Below, in pieces: positions 1 to 10,824 of a DNA stretch of 64,000 nt. The notes under the pieces were generated by a model, which saw only the letters and a program-made list of their open reading frames with translations, searched no databases and was not told where the DNA came from. Both the position numbers and the translations under genes were made by a program. This DNA is from Ascarosepion bandense. Its lineage: Eukaryota > Mollusca > Cephalopoda > Sepiida > Sepiidae. How positions within the stretch are numbered: position 1 is the first letter of the stretch; each line of letters begins with the position of its first letter. The stretch covers positions 646,001-710,000 of the forward strand of contig JBBBDQ010000421.1 in NCBI GenBank assembly GCA_037127315.1, in the 5' to 3' direction.

Positions 1-124
1 CTTTGTTGTTTATTATTGTTGCCTTATTTCTTATTATTGAGCATTTTACTTAGAAAGATAGCTTGTCTTAAAAGCATTGTACATCAGACGGAAACATACT
101 GGTCCAACATTTTTAATTACAAAT

Positions 125-126
<2 letters not shown>

Positions 127-164
<38 letters not shown>
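127..164. repeat. (AT)n microsatellite
   Basis: An almost pure AT dinucleotide run of about 38 bp. The flanking sequence from 1 to 309 is AT-rich and holds no recognisable gene. Confidence 0.95.
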
Positions 165-168
<4 letters not shown>

Positions 169-309
169 TTAAACATGCATGAACGCTCACTGTTATAATT
201 AATTTTAAAAATCAACTCTGAAAGCTATGGTCTTGTTCTTATCTAAGCGATGTAACCTTAATTTATATAAGTATAATTTTACATATAATTTTAAGTTATT
301 ATCATTAAG

Positions 310-492
310 TTTTTTATACAATTTTTCATGTGTCCGTATAATCTTTTTCTTTTCAGAACTGAAATTATATCAGAATTTTCCGAAAGCTTTTGTACTTATA
401 AAGCCGAAAGAGCTAAAAATTAAAAAAGCATTGTCATATAATTTGATTCCCGCAAAAAAAATTATACGAACACATGAAAAATTGTATAAAAA
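310..492. repeat. Foldback element with 33-bp arms
   Basis: The stretch 310-343 is the inverse complement of 458-492 with about one mismatch (core TACAATTTTTCATGTG on the left arm). The transcript of either strand could form a long hairpin with a loop of about 115 nt. The open frame across it (227-508) is lysine- and phenylalanine-rich, shows no domain, and is explained by the AT-rich palindrome. It may be a small foldback/MITE-type repeat; no target duplication was recognised. Confidence 0.6.
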
Positions 493-522
493 TGTTAATT
501 GCCTGTAATTTGCAATGAAACC

Positions 523-523
<1 letters not shown>

Positions 524-579
<56 letters not shown>
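524..579. repeat. (TA)n microsatellite
   Basis: Pure TA run of about 56 bp. The 230 bases after it, up to the LINE at 812, show no recognisable feature. Confidence 0.95.
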
Positions 580-582
<3 letters not shown>

Positions 583-975
583 CATGTGTGTGACATACAA
601 CTTTCAAACTATTGAAACATTCATTTTCGAAAATTTTGAAAATTATAAATGTTTATATTTTCCGATAGTAAGATATCTTCTCGGTCTATAAAAGCTTAAA
701 ACAGCTTAGAAAGACATACTACTTGAATAATGTACAATTTTTAAAAAAATAATTATCTTTAAAGATTTGTGCAAAAATACATTTATTATATCATCACTTA
801 GTTATTCGAAAGTCTTGGCGCCATATCGCGCATGGACGGGCGTCCCGTCATGAACCTCCGGTGGGCAACCCCGAGGCCACATTATGTTGCAAGCTGCGCC
901 AGTCTCCATTCCTCACATGCTGCAAATAGTAACCAACTGATTCTACCCTAGTCCTCTCTCCTCAACCAAAACACC

Positions 976-1940
976 ATGAAAAAAAGCAAACAAAATAACA
1001 AAATCAAACCAGCTACTCGGAAAAGGCCCAAACCTGTCTGTGTCTCTTTCACTAACATACGCGGTATCCGCACTAACTTTTATAGCGTAGAATCATTCCG
1101 CCAAACTAACTCACCTGATATCTTAGCCCTATGTGGAACTAATCTTGACCCGTCTAACCCCTCCTTTGAGTTCTATGTTCCTGGCTACCTTCCCCTCTTC
1201 AGGAAAGACTCCAACGTCCATATGCATGGGCTTGGTGTATATGTTAGTGAACACCTCCCCCCCCCCCTAGCTAGAGTATCATCTCTCGAATCCCTGGACC
1301 AGTCTTTCATGTGCTTCCGTCTCTCACTTCTAAGCTCTGTTAGCTATCTCTTCTTCCTCTACCGCTCCTCTCCTCCTCTGACTGTTCGGTACTTGACAGC
1401 ATCTCTGACAATATCGACAAGGCCATTTCTTCTCACCCATTTGCCCATATTTTCGTGTTTGGCGACTTTAACGCCCACTACACTAAGTGGCTGGAAAACT
1501 CTGTAACCGACCCTGCTGGTGTCCACAACTTTAATTTTTCAATCTCCCAATCCCTTACGCAAGTGGTGGACTTCCCCACACGTTTCTTCAATAGCACTAA
1601 TGGAAGGGACTCGCTACTAGACCTCTGCTTCACTTCCACCCCAAATTCTTGCTCCACCAGACAGCTCTGCCATCCCGGATATTCTGACCACGCCGTAGTT
1701 TCTGTCAACATCTCGTTCCACTCCACCCCTACCCAAGAAACCAAGACAAACAGAATATCCTACTGCTATCAAAGAGTAGACTGGGATTCGTTCCGTGACT
1801 TCCTCTGCGACGTCCCTTGGAACAATGTTTTTAGTCTTCTCATCGAAGACTGTGTATCAGAGGTCTGCTCCTGGGTTAAGGCTGGCATCGATGCATTTAT
1901 CCCTGCCAGAAAACTTCAGCTTAAATCCCATTCGTCTCCC
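976..1940 (+). pseudogene. LINE-A AP-endonuclease domain, frameshifted
   Basis: In LINEs this domain nicks the target DNA for target-primed reverse transcription. Frame 1 from the ATG at 976 gives a basic N-terminus and then CVSFTNIRGIRTNF and SPDILALCGTNL, the start of an AP-endonuclease fold; the metal-binding E of the usual ALCET motif is replaced by G. Homology moves to another frame near 1375, where GDFNAH (about 1461-1478) and the histidine box SDHAVV (about 1683-1700) follow. A homopolymeric C run at 1258-1267 also sits in this part. The frame stops at 1941 (TAG). The loss of a metal ligand plus the frameshift makes the copy inactive. Confidence 0.85.
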
Positions 1941-1943
1941 TAG

Positions 1944-3869
1944 TTCTCGCCCGCTTGCTCGGCCGCCATTGCCCACCGGAATCACTTCTTCCGGCTTTAT
2001 CGTAGTCACGCGTCGGACCAAAACAGGCGTCTTTTCGCCTCAGCTCGTAATAAGTGTAAAAAGATACTTAACGAAGCCAAGATGCTGTTTGCTGCCAGAA
2101 TGAAGCAGCGCATAGCATCCTCTAAGTTCGGTACCAAAGACTATTGGCGCCTCTGTAAACGCATGCTTAACAAGAGTAAGTCCTCAATACCCACACTAAT
2201 AAATGAGTTTGAGGTCCTTACTTCCTCAGCGGACAAGGCTGAATGCTTTGCCCGTAGATTCTCGACCAATTCGAGTCTGGATTCGTCTGGAATCCATACA
2301 CCCGATTTTCCATCTAGAACTGAGGCCCAATTGAATGACGTCCACATCACGCCCTCGCTGATTTCTAGCATAATCTCAAAACTGGACCCTCACAAAGCGA
2401 GTGGTGGGGATGGAATCTCAATCATAGTTTAGAAGAATTGTGCCCCTGAACTCTCCTCTATCCTTTCTAAGCTCTACAACCTCTGCCTATCTTCCTCCTG
2501 CTTTCCTGCCTGTTGGAAGTCTTCTTCTGTGGTTCCAATATTCAAGAACACTGGTGAACCATCGGACCCCGCAAATTACCGCCCCATCAGCCTTCTTCCG
2601 ATCTTCGGCAAAGTTTTCGAAGCCATTATCAATGCCAAGGTCGTTCAGCATCTCACAGCCCACGGGCTCCTGTCGGACAAACAGTATGGCTTTCGCTTCA
2701 CCAGGTCTACAGCTGATATGCTAACGACCATCACTGAGTAAATATACCAGGCTCTCGACATGGATGGTGAAGCTCGAACCGTCGTCATGGATATCTCTAA
2801 AGCATTCGACAGAGTATGGCATGCCGGCCTTCTACGGAAACTGCGAAGCTATGGCATAACTGGACTTTTGTTGGACTTAATCCGGTCATACCTCTTTAAC
2901 CGCACACTGAAGGTGGTATTAAATGGACATGCCTCCCAGAACTACCCTACAAACGCGGGTGTTCCCCAAGGCTCTATCCTAGGTCCTACGCTCTTTCTAA
3001 TCTATATCAATGATCTCCCTGATGCCATAAGATCACAAGTACGCATGTACACCGATGATACCACAGTTTACTCTCGCCTCGATCAACAATCTGGTGTTGG
3101 TGACAAGGCGAACCTCGCTGCTGAGCTTGAGAAGGACCTCCAATCCGTGGTGGATTGGGGTAAGAAATGGCTCATAAAATTCAATTCTTTCAAAACGAAG
3201 CTGCTGTCAATTAACCACCACAGACAACCGCACCTCCCTACCATTAGCATGGAACAGTCTTGCCTCCCAGAGAGTAAAACACTACGCCTGCTTGGCCTGA
3301 CACTCTCAGCGGACCTCAAGTGGAATGACTACGTCGAATCCATTGCTAAAACCGCAGCTATGAACGTCGGCTCTCTGTGCAGGGCCCGCAAATTCTTTCC
3401 GCCTGAATTTATCCTGCAATTATATAAATCCACCATCCGCCCGTGTATTGAGTACTGCTGCCACATCTGATCGAGTGCCCCTTCTATTCTCCTCGGGGTT
3501 CTTGACAAAATACAGCGAAGAATCTGTAATGTGATTGATACCGACTTGGCTGACCGCCTGCAGTATCTCTCTCACCGGCGTGACGTGGCTTCCCTGTGCC
3601 TCTTCTGTAAATATTTTCATGGCTTCTGCTCTGGCGAACTTAAATCACTGGTGCACCCTAGATGTGAATTTGCACGAGATACTAGATTGGCAACTAGGTC
3701 CCACCCTTATACAGTGAAACCGATAAAATGTAACCGCAATTTCTATTCCAACAGCTTCTTTCCTCTCACTTCCCACCTGTGGAATTCCCTACCGCATGCT
3801 TGCTTCCTCGACGGCTACAACCTCCAGGAGTTTAAATGTAAGGTCTATAGACACTTCCTAACACACTAA
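1944..3869 (+). pseudogene. LINE-A reverse transcriptase and C-terminal region with stop codons
   Basis: A single frame runs from 1455 to 3869 except for TAG 1941, TAG 2430, TAA 2739 and TGA 3468. In order it shows the RT entry motif NYRPISLLPIFGKVFE (about 2572-2620), DISKAFDRVWHAGLL (motif A, about 2790-2835), GVPQGSILGPTLFLIYINDLP (motif B, from about 2959), the catalytic box YTDD (about 3049-3060, where YADD or FADD is usual), and a C-terminal part with CIEYCCHI and RRDVASLCLFCKYFHG. The stop at 3468 lies where related copies have tryptophan (TGG to TGA; compare the copy near 29430). Only four stops in over 600 codons suggests a fairly young insertion. Confidence 0.88.
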
Positions 3870-4022
3870 CTCACACCCACTCTCTCTAACTCTCTCTCTA
3901 TGTGCATCCTAAGACGTCTACCACTCTCCTTCTGACATTTCCCATACCCAATCGCTCTATGTAACCCCCTGCGCTATAGTGGCAATGGAATGCCTTGCTT
4001 GGGGTGACACGACTAAAAAAAT

Positions 4023-4870
4023 ATTTTGAATATGTTTTAAGAATATTATTTTAGTAGATTGAAGTTCGAATTTCAAGCCAATTTTGATACATTTCATATA
4101 CACAGGCTTAACCAAAAATTTACATTAGCACAAAAATTAAAGGATTGTACTTTTATATAAACGAAGCGTTTTTCATTTTTGTGACGATGACTGCAGACAG
4201 TAACAAAAGAATATTCATCACTTAAAGTGACAAAATAATCTACTTACAGAAAACGATATTCAACTAATCAAGAACAATAACTGCTTTTTTACCTTCTTCT
4301 CTTCTTTGTCTCGTTAAGCTCCAGTCTTAACGAATGAGTATCACTGTATTAGAGGCTACGGATAGAACCTTAATAGCAGCATCAGGTCTTTATCTTTGAA
4401 ATAATTTCAATAATGTTATATAAAATTATTAGTATTGTCTACCAGAAAAGACATTCATATAGCTTATTTCCAAACAAACATTTGTCTCTGTGAATATATT
4501 AATCCATACAGAATTTGTTTTTTCAATAGTTATTTACATAATGAATATTTAATCGTGAACAAATGGATACAAACTTTTAGGCATCACGGATATCTTGAGT
4601 CTCGAAGAATTTTCTCATTTTGGTTTGTTTTTGTTTTTTTGTTTTTTTGTTTTGTATTTTGCAATCAAGACTAAATTAATATACCTCAATATGCTTAAAG
4701 TGATTTCCCATTAAATAATTTCATAAAATTCAACTTTTCTATTTAAAGCTAAGGTCCTATCCTAACAATTTTTCCTTCAATGTTTAATACTTTCCACAGG
4801 AATTGCTCTACCATCTCGGAGATTCTTTTTCCAGTGAATCCCGGAGCCTTACCTGCCAATTTACCTCATG
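4023..4870. other. AT-rich spacer, no gene seen
   Basis: No conserved protein motif, RNA gene or tandem repeat was recognised. Open frames here are short and low in complexity. A T/G-rich run lies at 4619-4660. Confidence 0.5.
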
Positions 4871-5458
4871 AGCATTTTATCAGAGGGCGAAAAATGCGAC
4901 ACTGAGATCTGAAGACGTACTGGCATGATCAAGGATGTATTCCAGAAGCTAAGTAAAGTACTGAAATACAGGAAAATATCGTTGGAAAAAAAGAAGAGAA
5001 TATTGGATTGTTATTTGATGCCTGCCTTTCAATATGGCAGTGAATGCTGGACAAAGTCATCCAAGATAAAGGAAAGACTTGAAGCGACCGAAATGTGGTT
5101 CTACAGAAGAAATCTAATGATAACGTAGACCAAACATGTAAGCAACGACAAGGGTTTTGGAGAGGATAGAAACAAAAAGGAAACTGATAATTAACATCAG
5201 GAAAAGGCAGCTGAAGTTTCTGAGACATATAATGAGGAAGGGAGGCTTAGAGAATCAGATACTCACACGATAGATAAAGAGGAAAAGAAACTGGGGAAAG
5301 CTAAGCATGACATATTTGATGGGCTTGAGCAAATGAATGGCAGTGCAGGGATTGAGAGGGGCAACAATTGGAAGGGTGCTTAGAGCTACAACGAATAAAG
5401 AGATGTGGAGGGATATGATCGCTGCATCCTGAAGGAACACGGTACAAAGAAGAAGAAC
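4871..5458 (+). pseudogene. LINE-B (RTE-like) 3' fragment: RT C-terminal region
   Basis: The translation from 4925 gives FQKLSKVLKYRKISLEKKK, then ILDCYLMPAFQYGSECWT and LEATEMWFYRRNL, the thumb/C-terminal region typical of RTE-like LINEs. It continues in other frames through KRKRQLKFLRHIMRK-like and DMIAA-like blocks. The end, with the equivalent of CACGG-ACAAAGAAGAAGAAC, runs into a GAA-rich tail, as RTE elements do. It is 5'-truncated, with a stop at about 5126 and frameshifts. The bases 5459-5689 that follow show nothing recognisable. Confidence 0.85.
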
Positions 5459-5689
5459 AATCCATTTGGTTGTTATCTTATTTTTGAGGTTCACGCTACA
5501 AGCTTCTGCTCTCTCAGAAAGCAAAACATCTGTAACCAACCTGTTTGCCTGTCTAGACATGGCACATGTGACCCGGTTCTTCACCAATGAATCAGCCAGC
5601 ATGACACAAAACAGAAACATATTTGTTTCTGCTCAGCCCGCGTCGAAAATGCCAGGAGACCTGAGAAGAATCGAATGCAGAGTAAAAAA

Positions 5690-5715
5690 TCTAAACTTAT
5701 TTATAAATGGAACTT

Positions 5716-5774
<59 letters not shown>

Positions 5775-6230
5775 CCGTTACCTATAGACTCCGAAACGGC
5801 TGAACCAATTTTCTTGAAAATGTACACAGTTGTACTATAAGCGTCTGTGAGTGTTCTTAGCTAGGTTTTGTGTCGAGGTACCCCCCGATAAATATCAAAA
5901 ATCGATAATCGAAAAAATTGGGTTATAGAAGGAGTGGTCCAATTTTAATCAAATTTGATACACTCATAGACAAAGACATAAGAAACGATATTCAGAACTT
6001 TCAAGGTTGCAGTTCTTATAATAGTGCAGAAAATTTGATATCGATACCAGGAAATCAAAATTTAACTTACATTTCATTGATTTTTCTTTCATTCTACGGT
6101 CTCGCTTTAACTGGAAAGAACTATTGCTTTTTAGTCTTTCGTGCCAACGTCTAAAGAGTCTGAGCTCCAGGACCATTGATTAGTTTTAAAGCTTCCATTA
6201 CACCCGAGCAACGCCGGGCTATCCTGCTAG
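5690..6230 (+). mobile_element. Helitron-H copy 1, non-autonomous
   Basis: It begins with TCTAAACTTATTTATAAATG, contains a (GT)n tract at 5719-5771, and ends with a GC-rich hairpin (CCCG, AGCAACGC, CGGG) about 10 bp before a terminal CTAG. It sits between A (5689) and T (6231). A 5'-TC, a 3' hairpin, CTRR-3' and insertion between A and T are Helitron hallmarks. There is no Rep/helicase coding capacity. Four further copies in the window share the same ends and body (17743, 34026, 37171, 59835). Confidence 0.88.
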
Positions 6231-6289
6231 TAAAGTATATGTCAGTTTGGGAAACTCACGGGCACGAAGCGCAAAACTCAATTCTCCTA

Positions 6290-7050
6290 CATTTTCTACT
6301 TACATGAAACTGAGCGATTACATTGAATCAATTGCTTGACCCACAACTAAGAAAGTCGAATCCCGCTAGATAGTTTTTCTTATCAGAATCTATCTTGAAC
6401 ATTTATATGTTGATCATTCGTCCATGCATCAAATATTACTACCACGTTTGCTTTGGTGTTTCTGTTTTATATTTAAAGATTCTTGACAAAACCCAAAGAA
6501 GAATCTACAATATTGTCGTTCCTGACCTGGCACCTTAGCTTCAGTCATTTTCCCACCATCATAACGTAGCTTCTCTTTGCCTTGTTCTATAAATATTTTC
6601 GCAAGAATTTTTCTTTCCTCGTTCGTACTTTGCGTTCACGAATTTAAGCAAAGTAGTAGAGTTGAAGAATGTGCTTTGTGGAGCATTGGATATCGGCTCG
6701 GAACGAGAAATCGGGGAGCCGAGTTCGAATTTCAGCTGAATTCATTGCATTCACTTACGCGCAAATACCCTTGGGAAAGGTATTAATCCGTCTATTCCTT
6801 CCAGTTATGGGTTAAATAACAGGACAGATTGAGTTCTATAGCCTTGGTCGGCAACCAGTCTACCGCAGAAAGCAATGGCAACCTACTGCGGGATAATCTT
6901 CTGCCCAGTCAGTCATGTCTCTTTCGAGGCATGATCGCCCAAGCGTGTATCACGTATGGCACTTAACTGACTGAGTAGAGTTGAGAGGTTGGTCTCATAA
7001 TTTTACTGTTGAAATTGCTAATTATAACGGCAAGTTCGACGCTGATAGTT
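6290..7050 (+). pseudogene. LINE-A fragment split by a SINE
   Basis: The stretch 6290-6650 decays but matches the RT C-terminal part of the 812-4022 copy (LKWNDYVESIAK-like through the LDKIQRRICN-like region and CKYFHG-like). The line of homology HEFK..TRL is interrupted at 6665 by a SINE and resumes at 6975-7050 with a region equivalent to SHPYTVKPIKCN. This is an old LINE copy used as an insertion target. Confidence 0.7.
6666..6974 (+). mobile_element. SINE-A, full length, with target-site duplication
   Basis: A tRNA-derived head of about 75 bp carries an A box near 6680-6700 and the B box GAGTTCGAATTTC at about 6721. A conserved body follows (TTGGGAAAGGTATTAATCCG; AGCCTTGGTCGGCAACCAGT; CAACCTACTGCGGGATAATC) and the tail ends ACTGACTGA. 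The 11-bp duplication AGTAGAGTTGA flanks it exactly (6655-6665 and 6974-6984), proving insertion into the older LINE-A copy. Octopus SINEs of tRNA origin are known; assignment to a named family was not checked. Confidence 0.92.
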
Positions 7051-7079
7051 TCTTATTCAACAATACAATTAGTCATCTC

Positions 7080-7505
7080 TACTTCAGTCACTTTCTAGCC
7101 AACGTGACGTGGGTTTTTTTTTTTTTTACAATCTATTTTCATGGCAACTTCTCTGAAAAGCTTTTATTCCTTGGTGACGCGATCACGGGAATTTAAGAGT
7201 GCTACTAGATTGCCATCTATGTTTCGCCCTTCATCCATTGAAATAGTTAAATGTGATCTCCTCTTCTACTCGAAACGTTTCTTTTCTCACAATTTCCGCC
7301 TGTGGAACTTCCTTCCCTTTAATTGCTTCTCTGATAGTTACAATCGCGAGAAATTTAAATGTAACATCAATTACCATCTTCTAACTTCTTAAATCCCATT
7401 CATTTTTTATCTTTTCTTCAATACCCATTGTACCCAGTCTTTACTCTCACTGTAACCCGCTGGTGGTCCTGTCTTGTTTGGGATAGAATTCTTGAAAATA
7501 AAGAC
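7080..7505 (+). pseudogene. LINE-A 3'-end fragment
   Basis: The translation shows the C-terminal block TIYFHGNFSEKL, then in another frame LYSKRFF-like sequence, LWNFLPFNCFSDSYN and EKFKCNINYHLLTS ending at 7392. A 3' UTR with TAACCCGCTGGTGG follows. A poly-T run at 7111-7127 is inserted in it. The fragment is 5'-truncated and frameshifted. Confidence 0.8.
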
Positions 7506-7599
7506 ATTTGCTTGTAGAACTCTCAGCTTCCTACTTTCCTGTCAACTACGATCTTCAATGATTTAAATAAGTCGTCATATTCTGTTTCTTTGTATTCTG

Positions 7600-8110
7600 T
7601 CTCTTTGTATTCTGTTTCCATCTTTCGTTGGAAACAAAGAAAAGAGTACTGGTCTGTTATGTGATAGCTGTCCTCCTATACTGCAGCTAATGCTGGAAAA
7701 TCTCCTCAAAGATGAAGAAAAGACTCTAAGTAACCGCAATGTGCCTCTCCAGATTGATGCTGAGGATACCAAAGGCGGAACATGTGAGCTACGACAAGGT
7801 TTTGGAGAGGATGCAATCTAAAAGGAGATTTATGCTTAAAATCAGGAAGACTCAGCTCTAGTTTCTTTGACACGTAACGAGAAATAAAGGCTTGGAGAAT
7901 CTAATACTCACAGGAACGATAGTGGGAAAGAGAGACAAGGGTAAGCAACGCGAGACATACTAGATGGGCTTGAGCAAATGATGGTGGAGTGGATTTTGGG
8001 AGAGACACCCAGAGGAAAAATGTTAAGATCGACAAAGGATAGGGATAAGTGGTGGTCCATGATCGCCTACGTCCTAAAAAGATACGGCACATAAAGAAGA
8101 AGATGAATCT
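7600..8110 (+). pseudogene. LINE-B 3' fragment
   Basis: The nucleotide sequence follows other LINE-B copies: TTGGAAACAAAGAAAAGAGT (codons of LETKKRV), GATGCTGAGGAT (RMLRI), the AATCAGGAAGACTCAGCT block (IRKRQL), CTTGGAGAATCTAATACTCA and GATCGCCTACGTCCT, ending in AAGAAGAAGATG. The reading frame is broken several times. The copy is 5'-truncated. Confidence 0.82.
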
Positions 8111-8334
8111 CTTGCATCTTAATGGTTTGTGTTACATTGCGGGGGTTGAAATTACTAAAGATTGTCTATAGTGATCAACATGAAATGCCTAATTAGAATA
8201 AATTTAGTGCTTGGAAAATACGAGTAATGAAGATAGCCAGAAAAGTTTTTATCTCTATCAAAGTCATTATGATTAATACAGATTGCTCTTAACAACGACA
8301 ACACTGAAAATTTTTTATTTACTTATTTTCATTG

Positions 8335-8535
8335 GGTTGGCATGTCTTCACAACTTTTCTACCGCCTCGGTCCTGGGTATGACCGTAAACTGCATCCAGC
8401 AGCAAGGCCTCTGATTGGGAGGTTGTGAGGAGCATAGAACCACCTCTTAATTGCTGTTATTCCCAGGTCCACTCTGACCCGGAGTGGTAGCACCTGTTAG
8501 AGTCCCAACTATGGGCAAATAGTCAACCCCACAAA
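8335..8535. repeat. Unidentified interspersed repeat, copy 1
   Basis: It shares an ordered set of blocks with 46640-46812 and 47218-47385: TCCTGGGTATGACCGTAAAC, GCAGCAAGGCCTCTGAT, CTCTTAATTGCTGTT, TTCCCAGGTCCAC and GTGGTAGCACCTGTTAG. No coding frame, tRNA-like boxes or terminal repeats were seen, so the class is unknown. Confidence 0.7.
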
Positions 8536-9344
8536 CTAAGGTCAAAACACTAGGAAAAATATTACCAGCATTATTGTTTTGAAGAAAGAAAAAAGAATTA
8601 TTACGAAAAATACATTTTTGAAAGCAAAAAAATATTACCAGTAATACATTTGTGAATACAAAACTAGAAGATATCTTCAGTTTCTAAAATAAAAATAAAA
8701 TAAATTTCATCAAAATCTGATTAAATCTACCTTCCCACTATAACTGAACATTAAAAAAAATACCTTAAAACCCTACCTTTTTGTCATTAAATAACCAATA
8801 GAGGTTGATATACCGTTAAACAAAACTCAAACTCAAATTCTACCGCCTCTTCCTTCTTTTTCGTTGTTTTATTTTCCTTATCTTCATTTTTCCTCGTCTT
8901 TTTAGTCCTTGTCTTCTTCATTGAATTAATTCTCATAACCACATACCTTTTTTTTAACAATACTTGCATTAATTATTAACTACTTTTTTTCGAACAGGGT
9001 ATGTGAGGAAAATTTTCTAAAAGAATCTATACCAAAAATTGCTTACTCATCAATCTTTTATTTCTTCCACCAGAAATATTGTCCGTATAAATGATGACTG
9101 AATCACCCCACCACAAATAAAATAATAATAAAACCATAAAGCATTCGAAAGTTAATTCCAATTCTTGTTCATGTATTATTCGTCTACATGCCATATTGCC
9201 TTCAACAAGTAGATGACAATGGCACTTAAGAACTTCTTGTATTCACTTTCACAAGGTAAGTTTTGGCAGTTTACCATCCGGCTTTCTCCTCCACCTGCCA
9301 TCTATTCATTCATTCATTCAACTTCCTGTATCCCAATGCAATTT
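8536..9344. other. AT-rich spacer, no gene seen
   Basis: Contains A-rich and pyrimidine-rich low-complexity sequence (8860-8960) and a short (ATTC)n run at about 9303-9322. No protein motif or RNA gene was recognised. Confidence 0.5.
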
Positions 9345-9400
9345 TTAAGGCCGTGTCCCTTCAGGACGTAGACAATTAAAACCCTCCACATGCTCCATGC
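9345..9400 (-). repeat. LINE-B 3'-terminal fragment, minus strand
   Basis: The reverse complement matches the last about 55 bp of LINE-B copies: the GGAG..CATG block and the CTACGTCCTGAAGGGACACGG terminus. The bases between 9401 and 9634 show nothing recognisable. Confidence 0.55.
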
Positions 9401-9634
9401 ATTTATTATCTGCGAATTGCCAGAGCTTCTTGAGAAAGATATGGGAGTTTTTCCGTAGCTTTCCCAATGTTTAGAAACTCAGTTTTTCTTCTCTTACATT
9501 GGTTGCTACTCCAGGCTATCCTAAACCCAGACGCTTCCAGTGAAGAATAACCCATCAACAAGAGTGTCGTCGATACTTCTACATCTTGTCTTTTTTTAAA
9601 ACAGAGGTGTTGACCCTACGCAAACCCCTTTAGC

Positions 9635-9715
9635 GAGGTAGACTATTGCTGACTAAGGCAACCAATTTGTCCTGCTATTTGCCCCATAGCTGAAGGAAGA
9701 GGAGCTGTATTAAGA
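9635..9715 (-). repeat. SINE-A body fragment, minus strand
   Basis: The stretch GAGGTAGACTATTGCTGAC through CAATTTGTCCTGCTATTTGC and CCCATAGCTGAAGG matches the reverse complement of the SINE-A central body. The tRNA head and tail are missing. Confidence 0.65.
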
Positions 9716-9724
9716 CTGGCCCCA

Positions 9725-10055
9725 CATAGATTTACTCGTGCTACTAGATTGGCATCAAGTTCCCACCATTATACTGTCAAAATAGTTAAATGTAACCATC
9801 TCTTCTACTCTAAGAGTTTCTTTACTCGCACTTCCCGTTTGCGCAACTCACTTCCATTTGCTTGCTTCCCTGATAGCTACAATCTCCAAAAGTTTAAACG
9901 CAACGCCATTTGCCATCTTTTATCAACTTTATTCTCATTCATCTCTTATCTTTTCTTTGACATCCCCTGTACCTATTTTTATTTTTTCACTGCAAACCCC
10001 TGCGCACTAGTGGCATTTCTCTCTTTCTAGAGGAGAAATGATTATAAAAAAAACT
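9725..10055 (+). pseudogene. LINE-A 3'-end fragment
   Basis: The frame from 9749 reads SSHHYTVKIVKCNHLFYSKS, then RLRNSLPFACFPDSYNLQKF, the last coding block of LINE-A. A 3' UTR with CCCTGCGCACTAGTGGC and GATTATAAAAAAAA follows at 9995-10055. It is severely 5'-truncated, which is typical of LINE insertion. Confidence 0.85.
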
Positions 10056-10144
10056 AATACCATATTTAATAAATCCTAATCCGATATCTACTCATTTAAT
10101 TATTACTGTTAAACATATAACACCGGGAAGATCTTAAAATTTAA

Positions 10145-10447
10145 TCAGTCATTTAAGTGATATACATGCTACAAGCTTCAGTAATTATGTCTCGAAAGAG
10201 ACATGGCTAACTGGAAAGACGAATTTCCCGTAGTAGGTTGCTATGAATGTCTGCGGTAGACTGGTTGCCAATTAAAGCTATAGAACCCAATTTGTCCTGT
10301 TATTTAACCCATAGCTGGAGGGGAGAGACGGATTAATACCTTTCCCAGGAGTATCGGCGCGTAAGTGAATGCAACGAATTTAGCTGGAATTCGAATTCGG
10401 CTCTCCAATTACTCATTCCCAGTCGATATCCACTGCACCAAAAAGCA
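10145..10447 (-). mobile_element. SINE-A copy, minus strand
   Basis: In reverse orientation it runs from the tail side (GTCTCGAAAGAGACATGGC) through the body (CTGTTATTTAACCCATAGCT) to the tRNA-like head (CGAATTCGGCTCTCC, then GTCGATATCCACTGCACC). It is nearly full length. Confidence 0.88.
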
Positions 10448-10824
10448 CATTGAATCTGAACCCTTTTAATTTACTGCCTAATTTATTAGAATCTTTCTAG
10501 TCGAAATGACAAACTGAATCTACTGAATGTCGTTTAAAAATAAAATACGTCCGTAGGTTTTAATGAAAAATGTGCCGCTGAAAACAGCTGTTCATTTTCC
10601 TTTAAATATATCTGGACTTTACGCATTCTTTCATTTTCTTTTGTTTTTCGCCTTTCTTTTATATTCAGTGAAAGTATTTGTCTTTTCGATTCTTTTGAAA
10701 TGTTCAATTCACTGGGCGAAACGACTAGGTAAGTGGTACCAGTTGTGTTGTAATTGATGGCTTTAATCCCTGGCTTAGAAAAATTTGCAGGCCACACACA
10801 CTCTGGTGTCAAATATACAAACAG
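10448..10824. other. Spacer, no repeat recognised
   Basis: AT-rich with a pyrimidine-rich part (10590-10700). Overlapping open frames on both strands (10534-10812) have no recognisable domain. It lies just upstream of the candidate exon at 10825. Confidence 0.4.

Larger units (their letters stand above)
812..4022 (+). mobile_element. LINE-A, near full-length non-LTR retrotransposon (jockey/CR1 type)
   Basis: GC content rises sharply at about 812 compared with the AT-rich flank. A leader of about 160 bp is followed by a reading frame from the ATG at 976 to the stop after 3869, encoding an AP-type endonuclease and a reverse transcriptase. A short 3' UTR ends in a conserved tail (CCCCTGCGC, then a GC-rich stretch, then GATTAAAA-like) at 3960-4022; the same tail recurs at about ten other places here. 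The frame is damaged by one frameshift near 1375 and by in-frame stops at 1941, 2430, 2739 and 3468. No separate gag-like ORF1 was found, so the 5' end may be truncated. Clade placement rests on motifs only. Confidence 0.9.

Noticed and set aside
227..508. 93-codon frame near the window start
   Set aside because: Lies across an AT-rich palindrome and has no domain; better explained as a foldback repeat.
2141..2371. Minus-strand frames across LINE-A (for example 1478-1744, 2141-2371, 3083-3319)
   Set aside because: Antisense shadows of the LINE-A endonuclease/RT frame.
5633..5840. Frames with Cys-Val or Thr-His repeats
   Set aside because: Translations of the (GT)n tract in the Helitron.
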